64,000 bases of DNA from Dysgonomonas mossii DSM 22836. Its GTDB lineage: Bacteria; Bacteroidota; Bacteroidia; Bacteroidales; Dysgonomonadaceae. Under the pieces are notes generated by a model that worked only from the letters and a program-made list of their open reading frames with translations, ran no database searches and was not told the DNA's origin. The position numbers were made by a program, and so were the translations under genes. Of the stretch, positions 53,801-63,966 are shown one piece after another (within the stretch, counting starts at the first letter, position 1; each line of letters starts with the position of its first letter). The stretch spans positions 608,491-672,490 of the forward strand of contig NZ_GL892004.1 in the NCBI RefSeq assembly GCF_000213575.1. The letters run 5' to 3'.

Positions 53801-54654
53801 CGGATGAGCACAAAAATGCGCTTATCAGAGATGTTATCGTAAACTACCTACATAAATATAAAGAGCTTGATGCTGAGCTTAAACGTAAGCGTTTCGACCT
53901 CACTATAGGTGATGAACTACCTTCGGGAATAGTTCAGATAGCTAAAGTTTATGTGGCTAAGAAACGTAAGATACAGGTTGGAGATAAGATGGCGGGTCGT
54001 CATGGTAACAAAGGTATCGTGTCGCGTATCGTTCGTCAGGAAGATATGCCATTCTTACCGGATGGAACTCCGGTTGATATCGTGTTGAATCCGTTAGGGG
54101 TGCCTTCACGTATGAACCTTGGTCAGATCTTCGAAACTGTATTGGGTTGGGCTGGTAAAGAGCTGGGCGTTAAGTTTGCTACACCAATATTTGATGGTGC
54201 TAGCCTTGACGATTTGAACGAATGGACAGATAAAGCTGGAGTACCACGTTATGGTAAAGTCCGTCTTATTGATGGAGGAACAGGTATTCAATTTGACCAA
54301 CATGCTACCGTAGGTATAATTTATATGCTTAAACTCGGTCACATGGTTGAAGATAAGATGCATGCCCGTTCTATCGGACCATACTCACTTATTACCCAAC
54401 AGCCTCTTGGAGGTAAGGCTCAATTTGGGGGTCAGCGTTTCGGAGAAATGGAGGTTTGGGCACTGGAAGCATTCGGTGCAGCTCACATTCTTAGAGAAAT
54501 TCTGACAATCAAATCGGATGACGTTATAGGGCGTTCAAAAGCTTATGAAGCGATTGTAAAAGGTGAACCTATGCCGCAGCCGGGTATCCCTGAATCATTA
54601 AACGTACTTCTTCACGAAATGCGTGGTTTGGGATTGAGTGTCTCTCTCGATTAA
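50842..54654 (+). CDS. rpoB: RNA polymerase beta subunit
   Basis: A 1270-residue subunit forming half of the active-site cleft. The start [20 protein letters not shown] is Bacteroidota-like. The rifampicin region is seen at [20 protein letters not shown] and [52 protein letters not shown] and the C-terminal [20 protein letters not shown] are also conserved. The rifampicin-binding residues look wild type in this reading. It is separated from rplL by an attenuator and from rpoC by 120 nt. Confidence 0.98.
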   Translation: MSSINTNQRVNFASIKNPLPYPDFLEVQLKSFRDFLQLDTPPEKRKKEGLYKVFAENFPIADTRNNFVLEFLDYFIDPPRYTIEECIDRGLTYSVPLKAKLKLYCTDPDHEDFDTVIQDVYLGLIPYMTEKGTFVINGAERVVVSQLHRSPGVFFGQTMHANGTKLYSARIIPFKGSWIEFATDINNVMYAYIDRKKKLPVTTLLRAIGFESDRNILEIFDLAEEVKVNKQNIKKIAGRKLAARILRTWMEDFVDEDTGEVTSIERNEVILERETILEKDHLDLILDSSVSSILLHKESQNISDFAIIYNTLQKDPSNSEIDAVRHIYRQLRSAEPADDASAREVINNLFFSEKRYDLGEVGRYRLNKKLGLSTSTDIRVLTKEDIIEIIKYLIELINSKAIVDDIDHLSNRRVRTVGEQLFNQFGVGLNRMARIIRERMNVRDNEVFTPIDLINAKTISSVVNTFFGTNALSQFMDQTNPLAEITHKRRMSALGPGGLSRERAGFEVRDVHYTHYGRLCPIETPEGPNIGLISSLCVYAKINDLGFIETPYRKVTDSKVDLSSEGIVYLAAEEEEDRLIAQGNAPLNDDGSFIDMRIKARQDADYPVIEPSEVELMDVSPTQIASIAASLIPFLEHDDANRALMGSNMMRQAVPLMRTESPIVGTGIEGQLIRDSRTQIVAEGAGEVVFVDADTIKIKYDRTADEDFVAFDDAIKTYSIPKFRKTNQNTTIDLRPICRKGDRVVLNQILTEGYSTEKGELAIGKNLKVAFMPWKGYNFEDAIVLNERVVREDIFTSVHVEEFALEVRDTKRGVEELTSDIPNVSEDATKDLDERGIIRVGARVSPGDILIGKITPKGESDPSPEEKLLRAIFGDKAGDVKDASLKASPSLKGVVVSTNLFSKASKKGKTKLSSKALLPKLDEEYEEKMAKLKGILVDKLLVLTEGKPSQGVKDYLNVDIIGKGSKFTKSALDGIDYESIQVSNWTSDEHKNALIRDVIVNYLHKYKELDAELKRKRFDLTIGDELPSGIVQIAKVYVAKKRKIQVGDKMAGRHGNKGIVSRIVRQEDMPFLPDGTPVDIVLNPLGVPSRMNLGQIFETVLGWAGKELGVKFATPIFDGASLDDLNEWTDKAGVPRYGKVRLIDGGTGIQFDQHATVGIIYMLKLGHMVEDKMHARSIGPYSLITQQPLGGKAQFGGQRFGEMEVWALEAFGAAHILREILTIKSDDVIGRSKAYEAIVKGEPMPQPGIPESLNVLLHEMRGLGLSVSLD

Positions 54655-54683
54655 TATCATATTATCCGTTGGCTTTTGGCTTT

Positions 54684-54760
54684 AACAGAGCTGATAGCCG
54701 ACGGATTCTAAATACTCTAACAAACAGCTATCGGCTAATGGCTAATAGCTACAGCTTTTA
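54684..54760. repeat. Inverted AGC/GCT repeat in the rpoB-rpoC gap
   Basis: GCTGATAGCCGAC (54690-54702) and CAGCTATCGGCTAATGGC plus TAATAGCTACAGCT (54725-54756) are partly complementary. The 11-mer GCTATCGGCTA is the reverse complement of one in the pgi-rlmN gap (6265-6275). The roughly 120-nt rpoB-rpoC gap is longer than usual, and this foldable element occupies most of it. Confidence 0.45.
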
Positions 54761-54774
54761 AAAGAAAAAAGTAT

Positions 54775-57700
54775 ATGGCTTTTAGAAAAGAAAATAAAGT
54801 AAAGAGTAGCTTTTCAAAAATAACTGTGAGCCTTGCATCTCCTGAAGAAATTCTGGAAGCATCAAGCGGTGAAGTTTTGAAACCTGAAACAATCAACTAT
54901 CGTACTTACAAACCTGAACGTGACGGGCTTTTCTGCGAACGTATATTCGGACCTGTAAAGGATTACGAATGTCATTGCGGTAAATACAAAAGAATCCGTT
55001 ATAAGGGTATCGTTTGTGACCGATGCGGTGTTGAAGTTACAGAGAAGAAAGTTCGTCGCGAACGTACAGGACATATCCACCTTGTTGTTCCTGTGGCTCA
55101 TATCTGGTATTTCCGTTCGCTGCCAAACAAAATGGGTTATCTTTTAGGTATACCTACCAAGAAACTGGATTCTATCATCTACTACGAACGTTATGTTGTG
55201 ATTCAGTCTGGTGCGGCAGTAGAAGAAGGAATAGCAGATAAAGACCTTCTTACAGAAGAAGAATATTTGAATATTCTGGATAAGCTTCCAAAAGAAAATC
55301 AACTGTTGGACGATACCGATCCGAACAAGTTTATTGCTAAAATGGGGGCTGAGGCTGTTTACGACCTTTTGTCTCGTATCAACCTCGATTCATTAGCTAA
55401 TACTCTACGCCATAAGGCAAGCACAGATACATCTCAACAACGTAAGAACGAGGCATTGAAACAACTTCAGGTTGTTGAAGCGTTCCGTGGATCGAAAGGT
55501 AAGAATAAACCGGAGTGGATGATTGTAAAAATTGTTCCGGTAATTCCGCCAGAGCTTCGTCCGTTGGTTCCACTAGATGGAGGTCGTTTTGCTACATCCG
55601 ACCTGAATGACTTGTATCGTCGTGTGATTATACGTAACAATCGTCTGAAAAGACTTATTGATATCAAAGCTCCCGAAGTTATCTTACGTAACGAAAAACG
55701 TATGCTTCAGGAAGCTGTCGATTCATTGTTTGACAACTCACGTAAATCAAGTGCAGTTAAAACAGATGCCAATCGTCCATTGAAATCACTATCCGACAGT
55801 TTGAAAGGTAAACAAGGTCGTTTCCGTCAAAACTTGTTGGGTAAGCGTGTCGACTATTCAGCTCGTTCGGTAATTGTCGTTGGGCCCGAATTGAAGATGC
55901 ACGAATGTGGTATCCCTCAGGATATGGCAGCTGAGCTGTACAAACCATTTATTATACGTAAGCTGATCGAACGTGGTATCGTTAAGACAGTAAAATCGGC
56001 TAAGAAGATCGTAGATCGTAAAGAGCCTGTTGTATGGGATATCTTGGAACATGTGATGAAAGGACATCCGGTTATGCTTAACCGTGCCCCTACTCTTCAC
56101 CGTCTTGGTATTCAGGCATTCCAGCCTAAGATGATTGGTGGTAAAGCAATCCAGTTGCACCCGTTAGCATGTACGGCGTTCAATGCCGACTTCGACGGTG
56201 ACCAGATGGCTGTTCACTTACCATTAGGAAATGAAGCTATCCTTGAGGCACAGATGTTGATGCTTGCATCTCACAACATTCTGAACCCTGCAAATGGAGC
56301 TCCTATTACCGTGCCTTCTCAGGACATGGTTCTTGGACTATATTATATCACAAAAATCCGTAAGGGTGCTCTTGGCGAAGGTCTTATATTCTATGGACCT
56401 GAGGAAGCCATTATTGCATACAATGAAGGTAGGGTTGATATACATGCTTTGATAAAAGTATATGTTGATGACCTTGACGAAAATGGTGAAATAAAGAAAT
56501 TGATGCGTGAAACTACTGTAGGACGTGTTCTTGTTAATGAGAAGACACCTGTAGAAGTAGGATTCATCAATGAAGTGCTTTCTAAGAAATCATTACGTGA
56601 CATCATCGGTAATGTCATCAAAGCCTGTGGGGTTGCAAAAACAGCACAGTTCCTTGACGACATTAAAGATTTAGGTTATACAATGGCATTCCGTGGAGGT
56701 TTGTCTTTCAACCTCGAAGATGTAATCATTCCTGAAGAAAAAGAGACACTGGTACAACAAGGTTATGACGAAGTAGAGCAGATATTGAATAACTATAACA
56801 TGGGATTCATTACCTACAACGAACGTTACAACCAGATTATTGATATATGGACACACGTTAACTCAAGACTGTCTAACATCTTGATGAAACAGCTTTCGGA
56901 AGACGATCAGGGATTCAACGCCGTGTATATGATGTTGGATTCAGGAGCCCGTGGATCGAAAGAGCAGATTCGTCAGTTGTCAGGTATGCGTGGATTGATG
57001 GCGAAACCTCAAAAGAGTGGGGCAGAAGGAGCTCAGATTATTGAGAACCCGATCTTGTCGAACTTTAAAGAAGGATTGTCGGTGTTAGAGTATTTTATCT
57101 CTACCCACGGTGCGCGTAAGGGTCTTGCCGATACGGCTTTGAAGACTGCCGATGCCGGATATTTGACTCGTCGTCTTGTTGACGTATCACAAGATGTGAT
57201 CATCAACGAAGAAGACTGTGGTACATTGCGTGGTCTTGTTTGTTCAGAGCTTAAAAACAATGAAGAAGTAGTTGCTTCTTTGTATGAACGTATCTTAGGT
57301 CGTGTATCTGTTCATGATATCCAACATCCGATGACAGGAGAAATTATTGTTAAATCGGGAGAGGAAATCAAAGAAGATGCAGCTACTATTATACAGAATT
57401 CTCCTATCGAGAGCGTAGAGATCCGTTCGGTTCTTACTTGCGAATCGAAGAAGGGTGTTTGTGGTAAGTGCTATGGACGTAACCTTGCGACAGGCCGTAT
57501 GGTTCAGCGTGGTGAGGCTGTAGGTGTTATTGCCGCACAGTCTATCGGTGAGCCCGGAACACAGTTGACACTACGTACATTCCACGTTGGGGGTATCGCA
57601 TCTAATATTGCTACCGAAAGTAGCGTTGTTGCTAAATACGATGGTATATTAGAAATAGATGATCTTCGTACAGTAGATATTCTTGATGAATCAGGCAAGA

Positions 57701-59058
57701 AAACTCAGATTGTAGTTAGCCGATTGGTAGAGCTTCGTCTGGTTGATCCTAACACTAAAATCGTACTCCTTACTCATAATATTCCTTATGGTTCTAAATT
57801 GTACTTTAAGGATGGGGCTAAGGTGAAAAAAGATGATCTGATCTGTGATTGGGATCCATTTAATGCCGTTATTATATCTGAAGCTACAGGACGTATCAAG
57901 TTCGAGAATGTAATAGAAGGTGTTACGTTTAAAGTTGAATCGGATGAACAAACCGGTCTGAAAGAAAAGATCATTATCGAATCTCGCGATAAGACTAAAG
58001 CTCCTGAAGCTCATGTATTGGATGAGCAGGGTAGAACTATCAAAACTTATAGTTTACCATTAGGAGCTCACCTTGTGAAAGATGATAATGATGCAATCAA
58101 AGCCGGAGATGTACTTGTTAAGATACCTCGTGCAGTAGGTAAGGCTGGTGATATCACCGGAGGTCTTCCTCGTGTAACTGAGTTGTTCGAAGCACGTAAC
58201 CCATCTAATCCTGCAGTAGTGTCGGAAATCGATGGTGAGGTTTCATTTGGTAAGATCAAACGTGGTAATAGAGAAATTATAGTAACTTCTAAACTTGATG
58301 AAGTTAAGAAATATCTGGTGCCTCTATCCAAACAAATTCTTGTTCAAGAAAATGACTTTGTGAGAGCCGGTATGCCACTGTCTGACGGAGCTACAACTCC
58401 TTCTGATATATTGGCTATTATGGGACCTACAGCCGTTCAGGAATATATTGTAAACGAAGTACAGGACGTATACCGTCTACAGGGTGTGAAGATCAACGAT
58501 AAGCACTTCGAGGTGATTGTTCGTCAGATGATGCGCAAGGTAGAAGTTATCGATCCGGGAGATACTCGTTTCCTAGAACAGCAGGTTATCGATAAATACG
58601 AAGTAATGGAAGAGAATGACAGAATCTGGGGTAAGAAAGTTATTGTTGACGCCGGAGATTCTTCAACATTCGAACCGGGACAGATTGTTACTGCACGTAA
58701 GCTGAGAGACGAAAACTCTATGCTGAAACGTAGAGACCTTCGTCCGGTAGAAGTGCGTGATGCAATTCCTGCAACAGCTAACCAGATACTTCAAGGTATT
58801 ACCCGTGCTGCTCTCCAGACTCAAAGCTTTATGTCTGCCGCTTCGTTCCAGGAAACTACAAAAGTACTGAACGATGCAGCTATAAACGCTAAGGTAGACA
58901 GACTGGAAGGATTGAAGGAGAATGTAATCTGTGGTCACTTACTACCTGCCGGTACAGGACAACGTGAATTTGAAAAACTAGTTGTTGGTACAAAGGAAGA
59001 TTTTGACAGGATTGCTGCAACCAGAAAGACTGTAGTAGATTTTGATGCCGTAGAATAA
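54775..59058 (+). CDS. rpoC: RNA polymerase beta' subunit
   Basis: A 1427-residue catalytic subunit. The N-terminal zinc site is CHCGKYK...CDRCGVEV, the clamp follows, and [15 protein letters not shown] (about 468-482) holds the three Asp that bind catalytic Mg2+. [19 protein letters not shown] is the trigger-loop/bridge-helix region, and [15 protein letters not shown] the second zinc site. The C-terminal [11 protein letters not shown] and [12 protein letters not shown] are Bacteroidota-like. It is the last gene of the operon, closed by a strong terminator. Confidence 0.98.
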   Translation: MAFRKENKVKSSFSKITVSLASPEEILEASSGEVLKPETINYRTYKPERDGLFCERIFGPVKDYECHCGKYKRIRYKGIVCDRCGVEVTEKKVRRERTGHIHLVVPVAHIWYFRSLPNKMGYLLGIPTKKLDSIIYYERYVVIQSGAAVEEGIADKDLLTEEEYLNILDKLPKENQLLDDTDPNKFIAKMGAEAVYDLLSRINLDSLANTLRHKASTDTSQQRKNEALKQLQVVEAFRGSKGKNKPEWMIVKIVPVIPPELRPLVPLDGGRFATSDLNDLYRRVIIRNNRLKRLIDIKAPEVILRNEKRMLQEAVDSLFDNSRKSSAVKTDANRPLKSLSDSLKGKQGRFRQNLLGKRVDYSARSVIVVGPELKMHECGIPQDMAAELYKPFIIRKLIERGIVKTVKSAKKIVDRKEPVVWDILEHVMKGHPVMLNRAPTLHRLGIQAFQPKMIGGKAIQLHPLACTAFNADFDGDQMAVHLPLGNEAILEAQMLMLASHNILNPANGAPITVPSQDMVLGLYYITKIRKGALGEGLIFYGPEEAIIAYNEGRVDIHALIKVYVDDLDENGEIKKLMRETTVGRVLVNEKTPVEVGFINEVLSKKSLRDIIGNVIKACGVAKTAQFLDDIKDLGYTMAFRGGLSFNLEDVIIPEEKETLVQQGYDEVEQILNNYNMGFITYNERYNQIIDIWTHVNSRLSNILMKQLSEDDQGFNAVYMMLDSGARGSKEQIRQLSGMRGLMAKPQKSGAEGAQIIENPILSNFKEGLSVLEYFISTHGARKGLADTALKTADAGYLTRRLVDVSQDVIINEEDCGTLRGLVCSELKNNEEVVASLYERILGRVSVHDIQHPMTGEIIVKSGEEIKEDAATIIQNSPIESVEIRSVLTCESKKGVCGKCYGRNLATGRMVQRGEAVGVIAAQSIGEPGTQLTLRTFHVGGIASNIATESSVVAKYDGILEIDDLRTVDILDESGKKTQIVVSRLVELRLVDPNTKIVLLTHNIPYGSKLYFKDGAKVKKDDLICDWDPFNAVIISEATGRIKFENVIEGVTFKVESDEQTGLKEKIIIESRDKTKAPEAHVLDEQGRTIKTYSLPLGAHLVKDDNDAIKAGDVLVKIPRAVGKAGDITGGLPRVTELFEARNPSNPAVVSEIDGEVSFGKIKRGNREIIVTSKLDEVKKYLVPLSKQILVQENDFVRAGMPLSDGATTPSDILAIMGPTAVQEYIVNEVQDVYRLQGVKINDKHFEVIVRQMMRKVEVIDPGDTRFLEQQVIDKYEVMEENDRIWGKKVIVDAGDSSTFEPGQIVTARKLRDENSMLKRRDLRPVEVRDAIPATANQILQGITRAALQTQSFMSAASFQETTKVLNDAAINAKVDRLEGLKENVICGHLLPAGTGQREFEKLVVGTKEDFDRIAATRKTVVDFDAVE

Positions 59059-59081
59059 TTAATTATTCTTTTATATAGTTA

Positions 59082-59125
59082 GAAAGGGGAGAGAAACATA
59101 ATGTTTCTCTCCCCTTTCATTTTTT
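59082..59125 (+). terminator. Terminator after rpoC
   Basis: GAAAGGGGAGAGAAACAT (59082-59099) and its exact complement (59101-59118) form an 18-bp stem around a single base, followed by ATTTTTTG. It lies about 24 nt after the rpoC stop. The convergent lipoprotein gene ends at 59160, so it could act in both directions, but the T tract faces rpoC only. Confidence 0.88.
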
Positions 59126-59159
59126 GTTAAGCTTACCGAGCTAAACTCTATGTGTAAGA

Positions 59160-59834
59160 TTATTTACCTTGTTGAGCGTCTTTTAGCATCTTTTCGTTAG
59201 GAAGGATGTAAACTTCTACACGACGGTTTTGAGCTCTTCCTGCAACAGAACTGTTGTCGGCAACAGGTTGTGTTGATCCAAATCCTTGAGATACCATACG
59301 ACTTCCTGAAACTCCTTTCGTTTGAAGGAAATTATAAACAGCTTGTGCACGTTTTTCAGATAAAGGGTTGTTTATAGCGTCAGAACCTGTGTTATCTGTA
59401 TGTCCGTATATTTGAACATCGGTATCAGGATTGTTATTTAATGAAGCAGCGAAGTTGCTTAGTGCGCTTTGTGAGGCAGAACTTAATGTGCTTGAATTTG
59501 TTGCAAATAAAATTCCGGATTCAAATGTAACTTTGATAGCTTGTCCATCGTTGATAGATTCCACCTGGGCTCCGTTGATCTGTTCCAATTCTTTCTTTTG
59601 TTTGTCCATCTTGTTGCCAATGATAGCACCGGCCGAACCACCAACTACAGCACCTATACCTGCACCCCATGCAGCACCTTTACCGCCGCCTATAATAGCA
59701 CCAATACCTGCGCCCAATGCACCACCTGCGCCTGCGCCAATACCTCCACCTTTTACAGTATTGCTCGCTCCACAGCTAGATAATAGTAATGCGCAGCTCA
59801 AAACAATAGCTGCTAAGAATGAAAAATGTCTCAT
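59160..59834 (-). CDS. OmpA-family lipoprotein with glycine-zipper domain
   Basis: A 224-residue envelope protein. The signal ends in a lipobox LLLSSC (Cys21). A very Gly/Ala-rich segment (about 29-75) has repeated GAGIGA and GGSAGAIIGNKMDKQ forms of the glycine-zipper type, likely to pack into membrane. The C-terminal OmpA domain (ILFATNSSTLSSASQSALS, IYGHTDNTGSDAINNPLSEK, GFGSTQPVADN, NRRVEVYI) binds peptidoglycan, with the Asp and Arg of the motif present. It probably ties the outer membrane to the wall and resembles the YiaD type. Confidence 0.93.
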   Translation of the reverse strand: MRHFSFLAAIVLSCALLLSSCGASNTVKGGGIGAGAGGALGAGIGAIIGGGKGAAWGAGIGAVVGGSAGAIIGNKMDKQKKELEQINGAQVESINDGQAIKVTFESGILFATNSSTLSSASQSALSNFAASLNNNPDTDVQIYGHTDNTGSDAINNPLSEKRAQAVYNFLQTKGVSGSRMVSQGFGSTQPVADNSSVAGRAQNRRVEVYILPNEKMLKDAQQGK

Positions 59835-59879
59835 AAATTTATTCTTTTAATAATTAAAATTTGTGTGATTATCTTCGTT

Positions 59880-60212
59880 TTATTCGAATATCCCTAGTGA
59901 TTCACAATAAGCTATCTCGCCCTGTATAATAAAAGAGATATCTTCGGCTGAGAAGTTATTTATTTTGTCTTTTTTCGTATTCTTCAATACATAAGATACA
60001 ATTTCATCTTCATCGATGTCTACAATTACGTTCTCATCGGCATCTTCGTCCATATAGCCTTTTTCTTCATAGAATTCGTAAACGATATCAATAATATAGT
60101 TGATTTCGTCACTCGAGTATTTTCCTTTCACTTCTTGCGGAAGATAGTTCTGTATATACTTTACAGCATCATCTTCGTCATACTGTATCAGATCTTTATC
60201 ACTGCTCATCAT
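59880..60212 (-). CDS. Small acidic protein of unknown function
   Basis: I do not recognise this 110-residue protein. It has no signal peptide or transmembrane helix and is strongly acidic. Two parts look alike: DAVKYIQNYLPQEVKGKYSS then DEINYIIDIVYEFYEEKGY, and EIVSYVLKNTKKDKINNFSA then EDISFIIQGEIAYCESLGIF. This looks like an internal duplication of a helix-turn-helix-sized unit of about 50 residues linked by an Asp/Glu-rich stretch. The first two codons are both ATG. It lies 45 nt upstream of the OmpA-family gene on the same strand, so it may be in the same transcript. Confidence 0.75.
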   Translation of the reverse strand: MMSSDKDLIQYDEDDAVKYIQNYLPQEVKGKYSSDEINYIIDIVYEFYEEKGYMDEDADENVIVDIDEDEIVSYVLKNTKKDKINNFSAEDISFIIQGEIAYCESLGIFE

Positions 60213-60414
60213 CTTATATTTTAGGATTATATTATTTAGATTTATAACAACAAAGTTACTTTGATGTTCAAATATGGCTGGTTTATTATTTTCGTAGTTT
60301 ATCTATTCTTCTGTTATCCTTAGTTTGGTTTTTTATTGAGACTCGTTATGTGAAAGAAGGTTTAATATTTCTTGCTATTTATTAGAATTCAATGTTTAAT
60401 CAAAAGTACTTATT

Positions 60415-61077
60415 TTATTTCTTCTTCCAAATAAGATAAGCTAAAACGATCAGCGGCAAAACCATTATACCCAAATAGACCGCATTCATACTAAGTAGTT
60501 TTGCAGGAGTGTAAATGACTGCCACAACGATTCCTACAATAGCACCGCCCATGTGTGCGTCGTGTCCTATATTACCCACCTTTTTCAGCATGCCATAGAT
60601 AGAAAAAGCCAGATACCCAAGCCCGAAAATCCATCCCGGAATGTCTATCGGAATAAAGAAAAAGCGAAGAGGCATTGTCGGATATACAGCAATAGCAGCA
60701 AATAATATACCTACCACCCCTCCTGAAGCACCGATGGCACTGTAGTAGTATTCTTTTCGATGGATGAAGAGAGAAAGCAACCCTCCGCCAATGATAGACA
60801 AAAAGTAAATAGCCAGGTATATCCATACTCCGAAAGAGTAGGTAATAATATCGGAGAAGAAATACAATGTCATCATGTTAAACAACAGATGCATATAATC
60901 TCCATGAAGCGTAGCAGATGTTAACAGCCTGTCCCATTGTTTTGAATTGCCCAAAATAGCCCCTACATTAAACTTGTAGCGTTCAAAAAAGGCCATATCA
61001 CCAAAGCCTTTTATGCTGGTTATAACTGTGAGAGCAATAATTAAAATAGGTAAAATAGACTGCAAACTAAAATCCAT
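60415..61077 (-). CDS. Rhomboid-family intramembrane serine protease (third copy)
   Basis: A 220-residue six-helix membrane protease. LHGDYMHLLFNMMTLYFF is the conserved loop/TM2, SAIGASGGVVGILFA has the canonical GxSG serine, and NIGHDAHMGGAIVG the catalytic His. The frame is open to 61101, but a -7 element at 61099-61106 puts the transcription start near 61092, so only the ATGs at 61086 or 61077 are possible; 61077 leaves room for a short leader. It is unlinked to the overlapping rhomboid pair at 22-23.6 kb. Confidence 0.9.
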   Translation of the reverse strand: MDFSLQSILPILIIALTVITSIKGFGDMAFFERYKFNVGAILGNSKQWDRLLTSATLHGDYMHLLFNMMTLYFFSDIITYSFGVWIYLAIYFLSIIGGGLLSLFIHRKEYYYSAIGASGGVVGILFAAIAVYPTMPLRFFFIPIDIPGWIFGLGYLAFSIYGMLKKVGNIGHDAHMGGAIVGIVVAVIYTPAKLLSMNAVYLGIMVLPLIVLAYLIWKKK

Positions 61078-61098
61078 AATCTTCATTTTTAGTAAAGG

Positions 61099-61106
61099 CA
61101 AAGGTA
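61099..61106 (-). promoter_or_regulatory. -7 promoter element of the third rhomboid gene
   Basis: On the minus strand this reads TACCTTTG, a perfect TAnnTTTG match. It predicts a transcription start near 61092 and so excludes the upstream TTG at 61101 as a start codon. Confidence 0.5.
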
Positions 61107-61176
61107 TAAAAAAGAGTATAAGCCTTGAAAATTTTACGCTATATTTCTTTCGGCGAAGTCATTCCTCGCTTACAGA

Positions 61177-61207
61177 TTGATAGTTTGAATATTTTCATGT
61201 AAATTTG
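61177..61207 (+). promoter_or_regulatory. Promoter of the TPR/PD40-type gene
   Basis: TTG at 61177-61179 and TAAATTTG at 61200-61207, 20 nt apart, match the consensus. The start codon lies 30 nt downstream. Confidence 0.6.
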
Positions 61208-61236
61208 AAACCTATAATTAATTAGAATAGAACGGC

Positions 61237-62661
61237 ATGAAATCTATATTTATCTGGCTATTTATTACGTTTGCTTGTGTTCCTGTGGCATTTTCACAAA
61301 CTCTTTCCGATGCAAAAGAATTATATCTTCAAGGAGAATATGCAAAGGCTTTACCCATTTTTGAAGAAGAATATAACGCTAAGCCGGAGGACGCCAATCT
61401 AAATCAATGGTATGGGGTTTGCCTGCTGGAAACGGGAGGAGATCTCAATAAAGCCGAAGAATGCCTCATTGTTGCTTCTAAAAAAAGAATACAAGAATCT
61501 TTTTTGTATCTGGGGCAATTATATGGGCAAGAATATAAGTTTACACAATCGGAAGAATCTTTCAACAAATACGAAGCCGGCCTTAAAAAGAAAGATGAAG
61601 CATCGAGAGCAAAATTAGACGAGAAGAGAAAAGTGATGTCACGTCTTCGGCGTATGGTATCCAACACAGAAGATATACAGATAATAGATAGTGTAATTGT
61701 AGATAAGGCGAAGTTTCTTTCAGCTTATAAACTAAGTATCAGTTCGGGAAAACTAGAACCCTTTGACAAGATTTTTACATCAGCAAAGCATATAGATGCA
61801 ACGGTATATACGAATGAAAAAGGGACTAAAATGTATTATGCCAAGCCCGATAAAGACAATGTGTTCAGTCTTTACTCTAAAGAAAAGCTATTCGATGACT
61901 TCGGTAATGAAAAGAAACTTTCGGCAAACAATTTTGGCCTTTCCGGTGATATAAACTATCCGTACGTAATGGCAGATGGAGTGACAATCTATTTTGCGGC
62001 AAAAGATGAGGAGACACTCGGTGGCTATGATTTGTTTGTTTCTCGCTACAATATGAATACAGACATCTATCTTGCTCCTGAACGGTTGAATATGCCATTC
62101 AATTCGTTGTTTAATGATTATATGATGGCTGTGGACGAAGAAAAGGGAGTTGGCTGGTTTGCCTCCGATAGATATATGCCTAAAGGGAAGGTTTGCATAT
62201 ATACATTTATTCCGAATAAAGTGGTGAAAACTGTACAGAGTGAGGATGAAAGCTATCTGGCAGGCAGAGCTAAAATATCTTCGATAAAGAGTACATGGCA
62301 AAAAAATAATAATTACAAAAATCTGATTGCGTTGGCTCGCCAAGAAGCTGTTGCGAAAGTGGAGGTGACTCATGATTTTGAGTTCGTTATTAATGATAGC
62401 AAGACGTATTATAAAATGTCGGATTTCAAAAATAGAACAGCTCAGAGTACATATTCGAAGGTAGTAGAGATGAAATCGGAACGAAAAGGACTATCCGAAA
62501 AGTTGGAAAAACTGCGTGCAGATTATAGTGCCGCATCTCAGGATGAAAAGCGCAGAATGTCTTCTGATATTTATAGCCTCGAAAAGGAAGTGGAACAATT
62601 GCAAGTGAGTATACCGCAAATGGAAATACAGGCAAGAAATCAAGAGATACAAGCCCGATAG
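61237..62661 (+). CDS. Exported TPR / PD40-type repeat protein with C-terminal coiled coil
   Basis: A 474-residue protein with a signal peptide (MKSIFIWLFITFACVPVAFS, cleavage after SQ). Residues about 23-110 look like tetratricopeptide repeats (DAKELYLQGEYAKALPIFEE, ESFLYLGQLYGQEYKFTQSE). Residues about 180-340 contain the PD40/TolB-like strand repeats INYPYVMADGVTIYFAAKDE and GGYDLFVSRYNMNTDIYLAP, probably a small beta-propeller. A charged coiled-coil (about 420-474) ends in the repeat QARNQEIQAR. Such proteins are often peptidoglycan- or gliding-associated partners in Bacteroidota. It is a single gene; its exact role is unknown. Confidence 0.82.
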   Translation: MKSIFIWLFITFACVPVAFSQTLSDAKELYLQGEYAKALPIFEEEYNAKPEDANLNQWYGVCLLETGGDLNKAEECLIVASKKRIQESFLYLGQLYGQEYKFTQSEESFNKYEAGLKKKDEASRAKLDEKRKVMSRLRRMVSNTEDIQIIDSVIVDKAKFLSAYKLSISSGKLEPFDKIFTSAKHIDATVYTNEKGTKMYYAKPDKDNVFSLYSKEKLFDDFGNEKKLSANNFGLSGDINYPYVMADGVTIYFAAKDEETLGGYDLFVSRYNMNTDIYLAPERLNMPFNSLFNDYMMAVDEEKGVGWFASDRYMPKGKVCIYTFIPNKVVKTVQSEDESYLAGRAKISSIKSTWQKNNNYKNLIALARQEAVAKVEVTHDFEFVINDSKTYYKMSDFKNRTAQSTYSKVVEMKSERKGLSEKLEKLRADYSAASQDEKRRMSSDIYSLEKEVEQLQVSIPQMEIQARNQEIQAR

Positions 62662-62734
62662 TTCTTTTGTTTAATTTGAAATTTACTTAGAGTAACAAAA
62701 AACCACAAAGAATACATAATTGATAGTAAATCGT

Positions 62735-62742
62735 TATATTTG
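62735..62742 (+). promoter_or_regulatory. -7 promoter element of asd
   Basis: TATATTTG matches the consensus exactly, 45 nt before the asd start. No TTG at proper spacing is seen. Confidence 0.5.
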
Positions 62743-62786
62743 CAACCTGTTTTATATTAAATAATTTACTCTATACCAATAAAAAA

Positions 62787-63794
62787 ATGAGAATCGCTAT
62801 TGTTGGCACAAGTGGTGCTGTAGGTCAGGAGTTTTTAAGAGTTCTTGACGAACGAAATTTCCCGATAAAGGAATTAGTATTATTCGGTTCTGCCAGAAGC
62901 GCAGGCAATGTCTATACGTTTCGTGATAAACAGTATACGGTGAAGGAGCTGAAGCACAATGACGATTTTAAAGATATAGATATCGCTTTTACATCGGCAG
63001 GAGGAAGTGTTTCTATCGAATATGCTGAAACCATTACTAAGCATGGTGCAATCATGATAGACAACTCAAGTGCTTTCCGTATGGATAAGGATGTGCCTCT
63101 TGTTGTACCCGAAGTAAATGGAGAGGATGGAAAAGTCCGTCCTAAAGGGATAATCGCAAATCCGAACTGCTCAACTATACAGATGGTAGTGGCAATGAAT
63201 GTGATAGAAAAAATATCTCATATCAAAAGAGCACATGTAGCAACTTATCAGGCAGCATCAGGAGCAGGAGCAGCGGCTATGGAAGAGTTGATCAATCAAT
63301 TTAAGCAAATTGCATTCAACAATGATGTGGCTGTAGAGAAGTTTGCTTACCAGCTTGCGTATAACGTGATTCCTCACATTGACGTGTTTACAGATAACGG
63401 GTATACAAAAGAAGAGTTGAAGATGTACAACGAAACGCGTAAGATTATGCACTCTGATATAGAAGTGAGTGCAACATGTATCCGTGTTCCTGTACTTCGT
63501 TCTCATTCTGAGGCTATCTGGGTAGAGACAGAGAGACCTGTGTCGCCGGAAGAAGCTCGTGAGGCATTCTCGAAAGCTGAAGGAATTGTGTTGCAAGACA
63601 ATCCCGCACAAAAAGAATATCCGATGCCATTGTTTGTTGCAGGACAAGACCCTGTATATGTTGGACGTATACGCCAAGATATAGCGAATAAGAATGGTTT
63701 GACGTTCTGGGTAGTAGCCGATCAGATCAAGAAAGGCGCAGCATTAAATGCAGTTCAGATAGCAGAGTATTTGATCAAAGAAAATGCTATTTAA
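62787..63794 (+). CDS. asd: Aspartate-semialdehyde dehydrogenase
   Basis: A 335-residue NADPH-dependent enzyme that makes aspartate semialdehyde, the branch point to lysine/diaminopimelate (with dapB, also in this window), threonine and methionine. The N-terminal nucleotide loop is [16 protein letters not shown] (4-19), [11 protein letters not shown] has the catalytic cysteine, [16 protein letters not shown] the next conserved loop, and [10 protein letters not shown] the catalytic His region. Length is typical (about 335). Confidence 0.97.
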   Translation: MRIAIVGTSGAVGQEFLRVLDERNFPIKELVLFGSARSAGNVYTFRDKQYTVKELKHNDDFKDIDIAFTSAGGSVSIEYAETITKHGAIMIDNSSAFRMDKDVPLVVPEVNGEDGKVRPKGIIANPNCSTIQMVVAMNVIEKISHIKRAHVATYQAASGAGAAAMEELINQFKQIAFNNDVAVEKFAYQLAYNVIPHIDVFTDNGYTKEELKMYNETRKIMHSDIEVSATCIRVPVLRSHSEAIWVETERPVSPEEAREAFSKAEGIVLQDNPAQKEYPMPLFVAGQDPVYVGRIRQDIANKNGLTFWVVADQIKKGAALNAVQIAEYLIKENAI

Positions 63795-63806
63795 GTCAGG
63801 AAACTG

Positions 63807-63837
63807 TTTGTATAATCAAAACAAACAACTATATTTG
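63807..63837 (+). promoter_or_regulatory. Promoter of tRNA-Ser
   Basis: TTTG at 63807-63810 and TATATTTG at 63830-63837 with a 19-nt spacer are a near-ideal Bacteroidota promoter. The tRNA starts 35 nt further on. Confidence 0.7.
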
Positions 63838-63871
63838 CATCGCAATTAGCGAAAAGCCGATTGTGGTTTCA

Positions 63872-63958
63872 GGAAGTGTGGGTGAGTGGCTGAAACCACC
63901 AGTTTGCTAAACTGACGTACGGGTAACTGTACCGGGGGTTCGAATCCCCCCGCTTCCG
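63872..63958 (+). tRNA. tRNA-Ser (anticodon GCT)
   Basis: An 87-nt class II tRNA with a long variable arm (GTACGGGTAACTGTAC). Acceptor GGAAGTG pairs with CGCTTCC with one G-T pair, the discriminator is G, the anticodon loop is TTGCTAA, and the T arm is GGGGGTTCGAATCCCCC. It reads AGC and AGU. CCA is not encoded. Confidence 0.95.
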
Positions 63959-63966
63959 CAGAGAAA

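Noticed and set aside
59431..59850. Plus-strand 139-codon Pro/Ala-rich ORF over the OmpA-family gene
   Set aside because: It is the antisense of the glycine-zipper segment, where Gly codons read as Pro/Ala.
63811..63830. TGTTTGT / ACAAACA inverted repeat before tRNA-Ser as a terminator of asd
   Set aside because: The stem is short with no T tract and overlaps a clear -33/-7 promoter.
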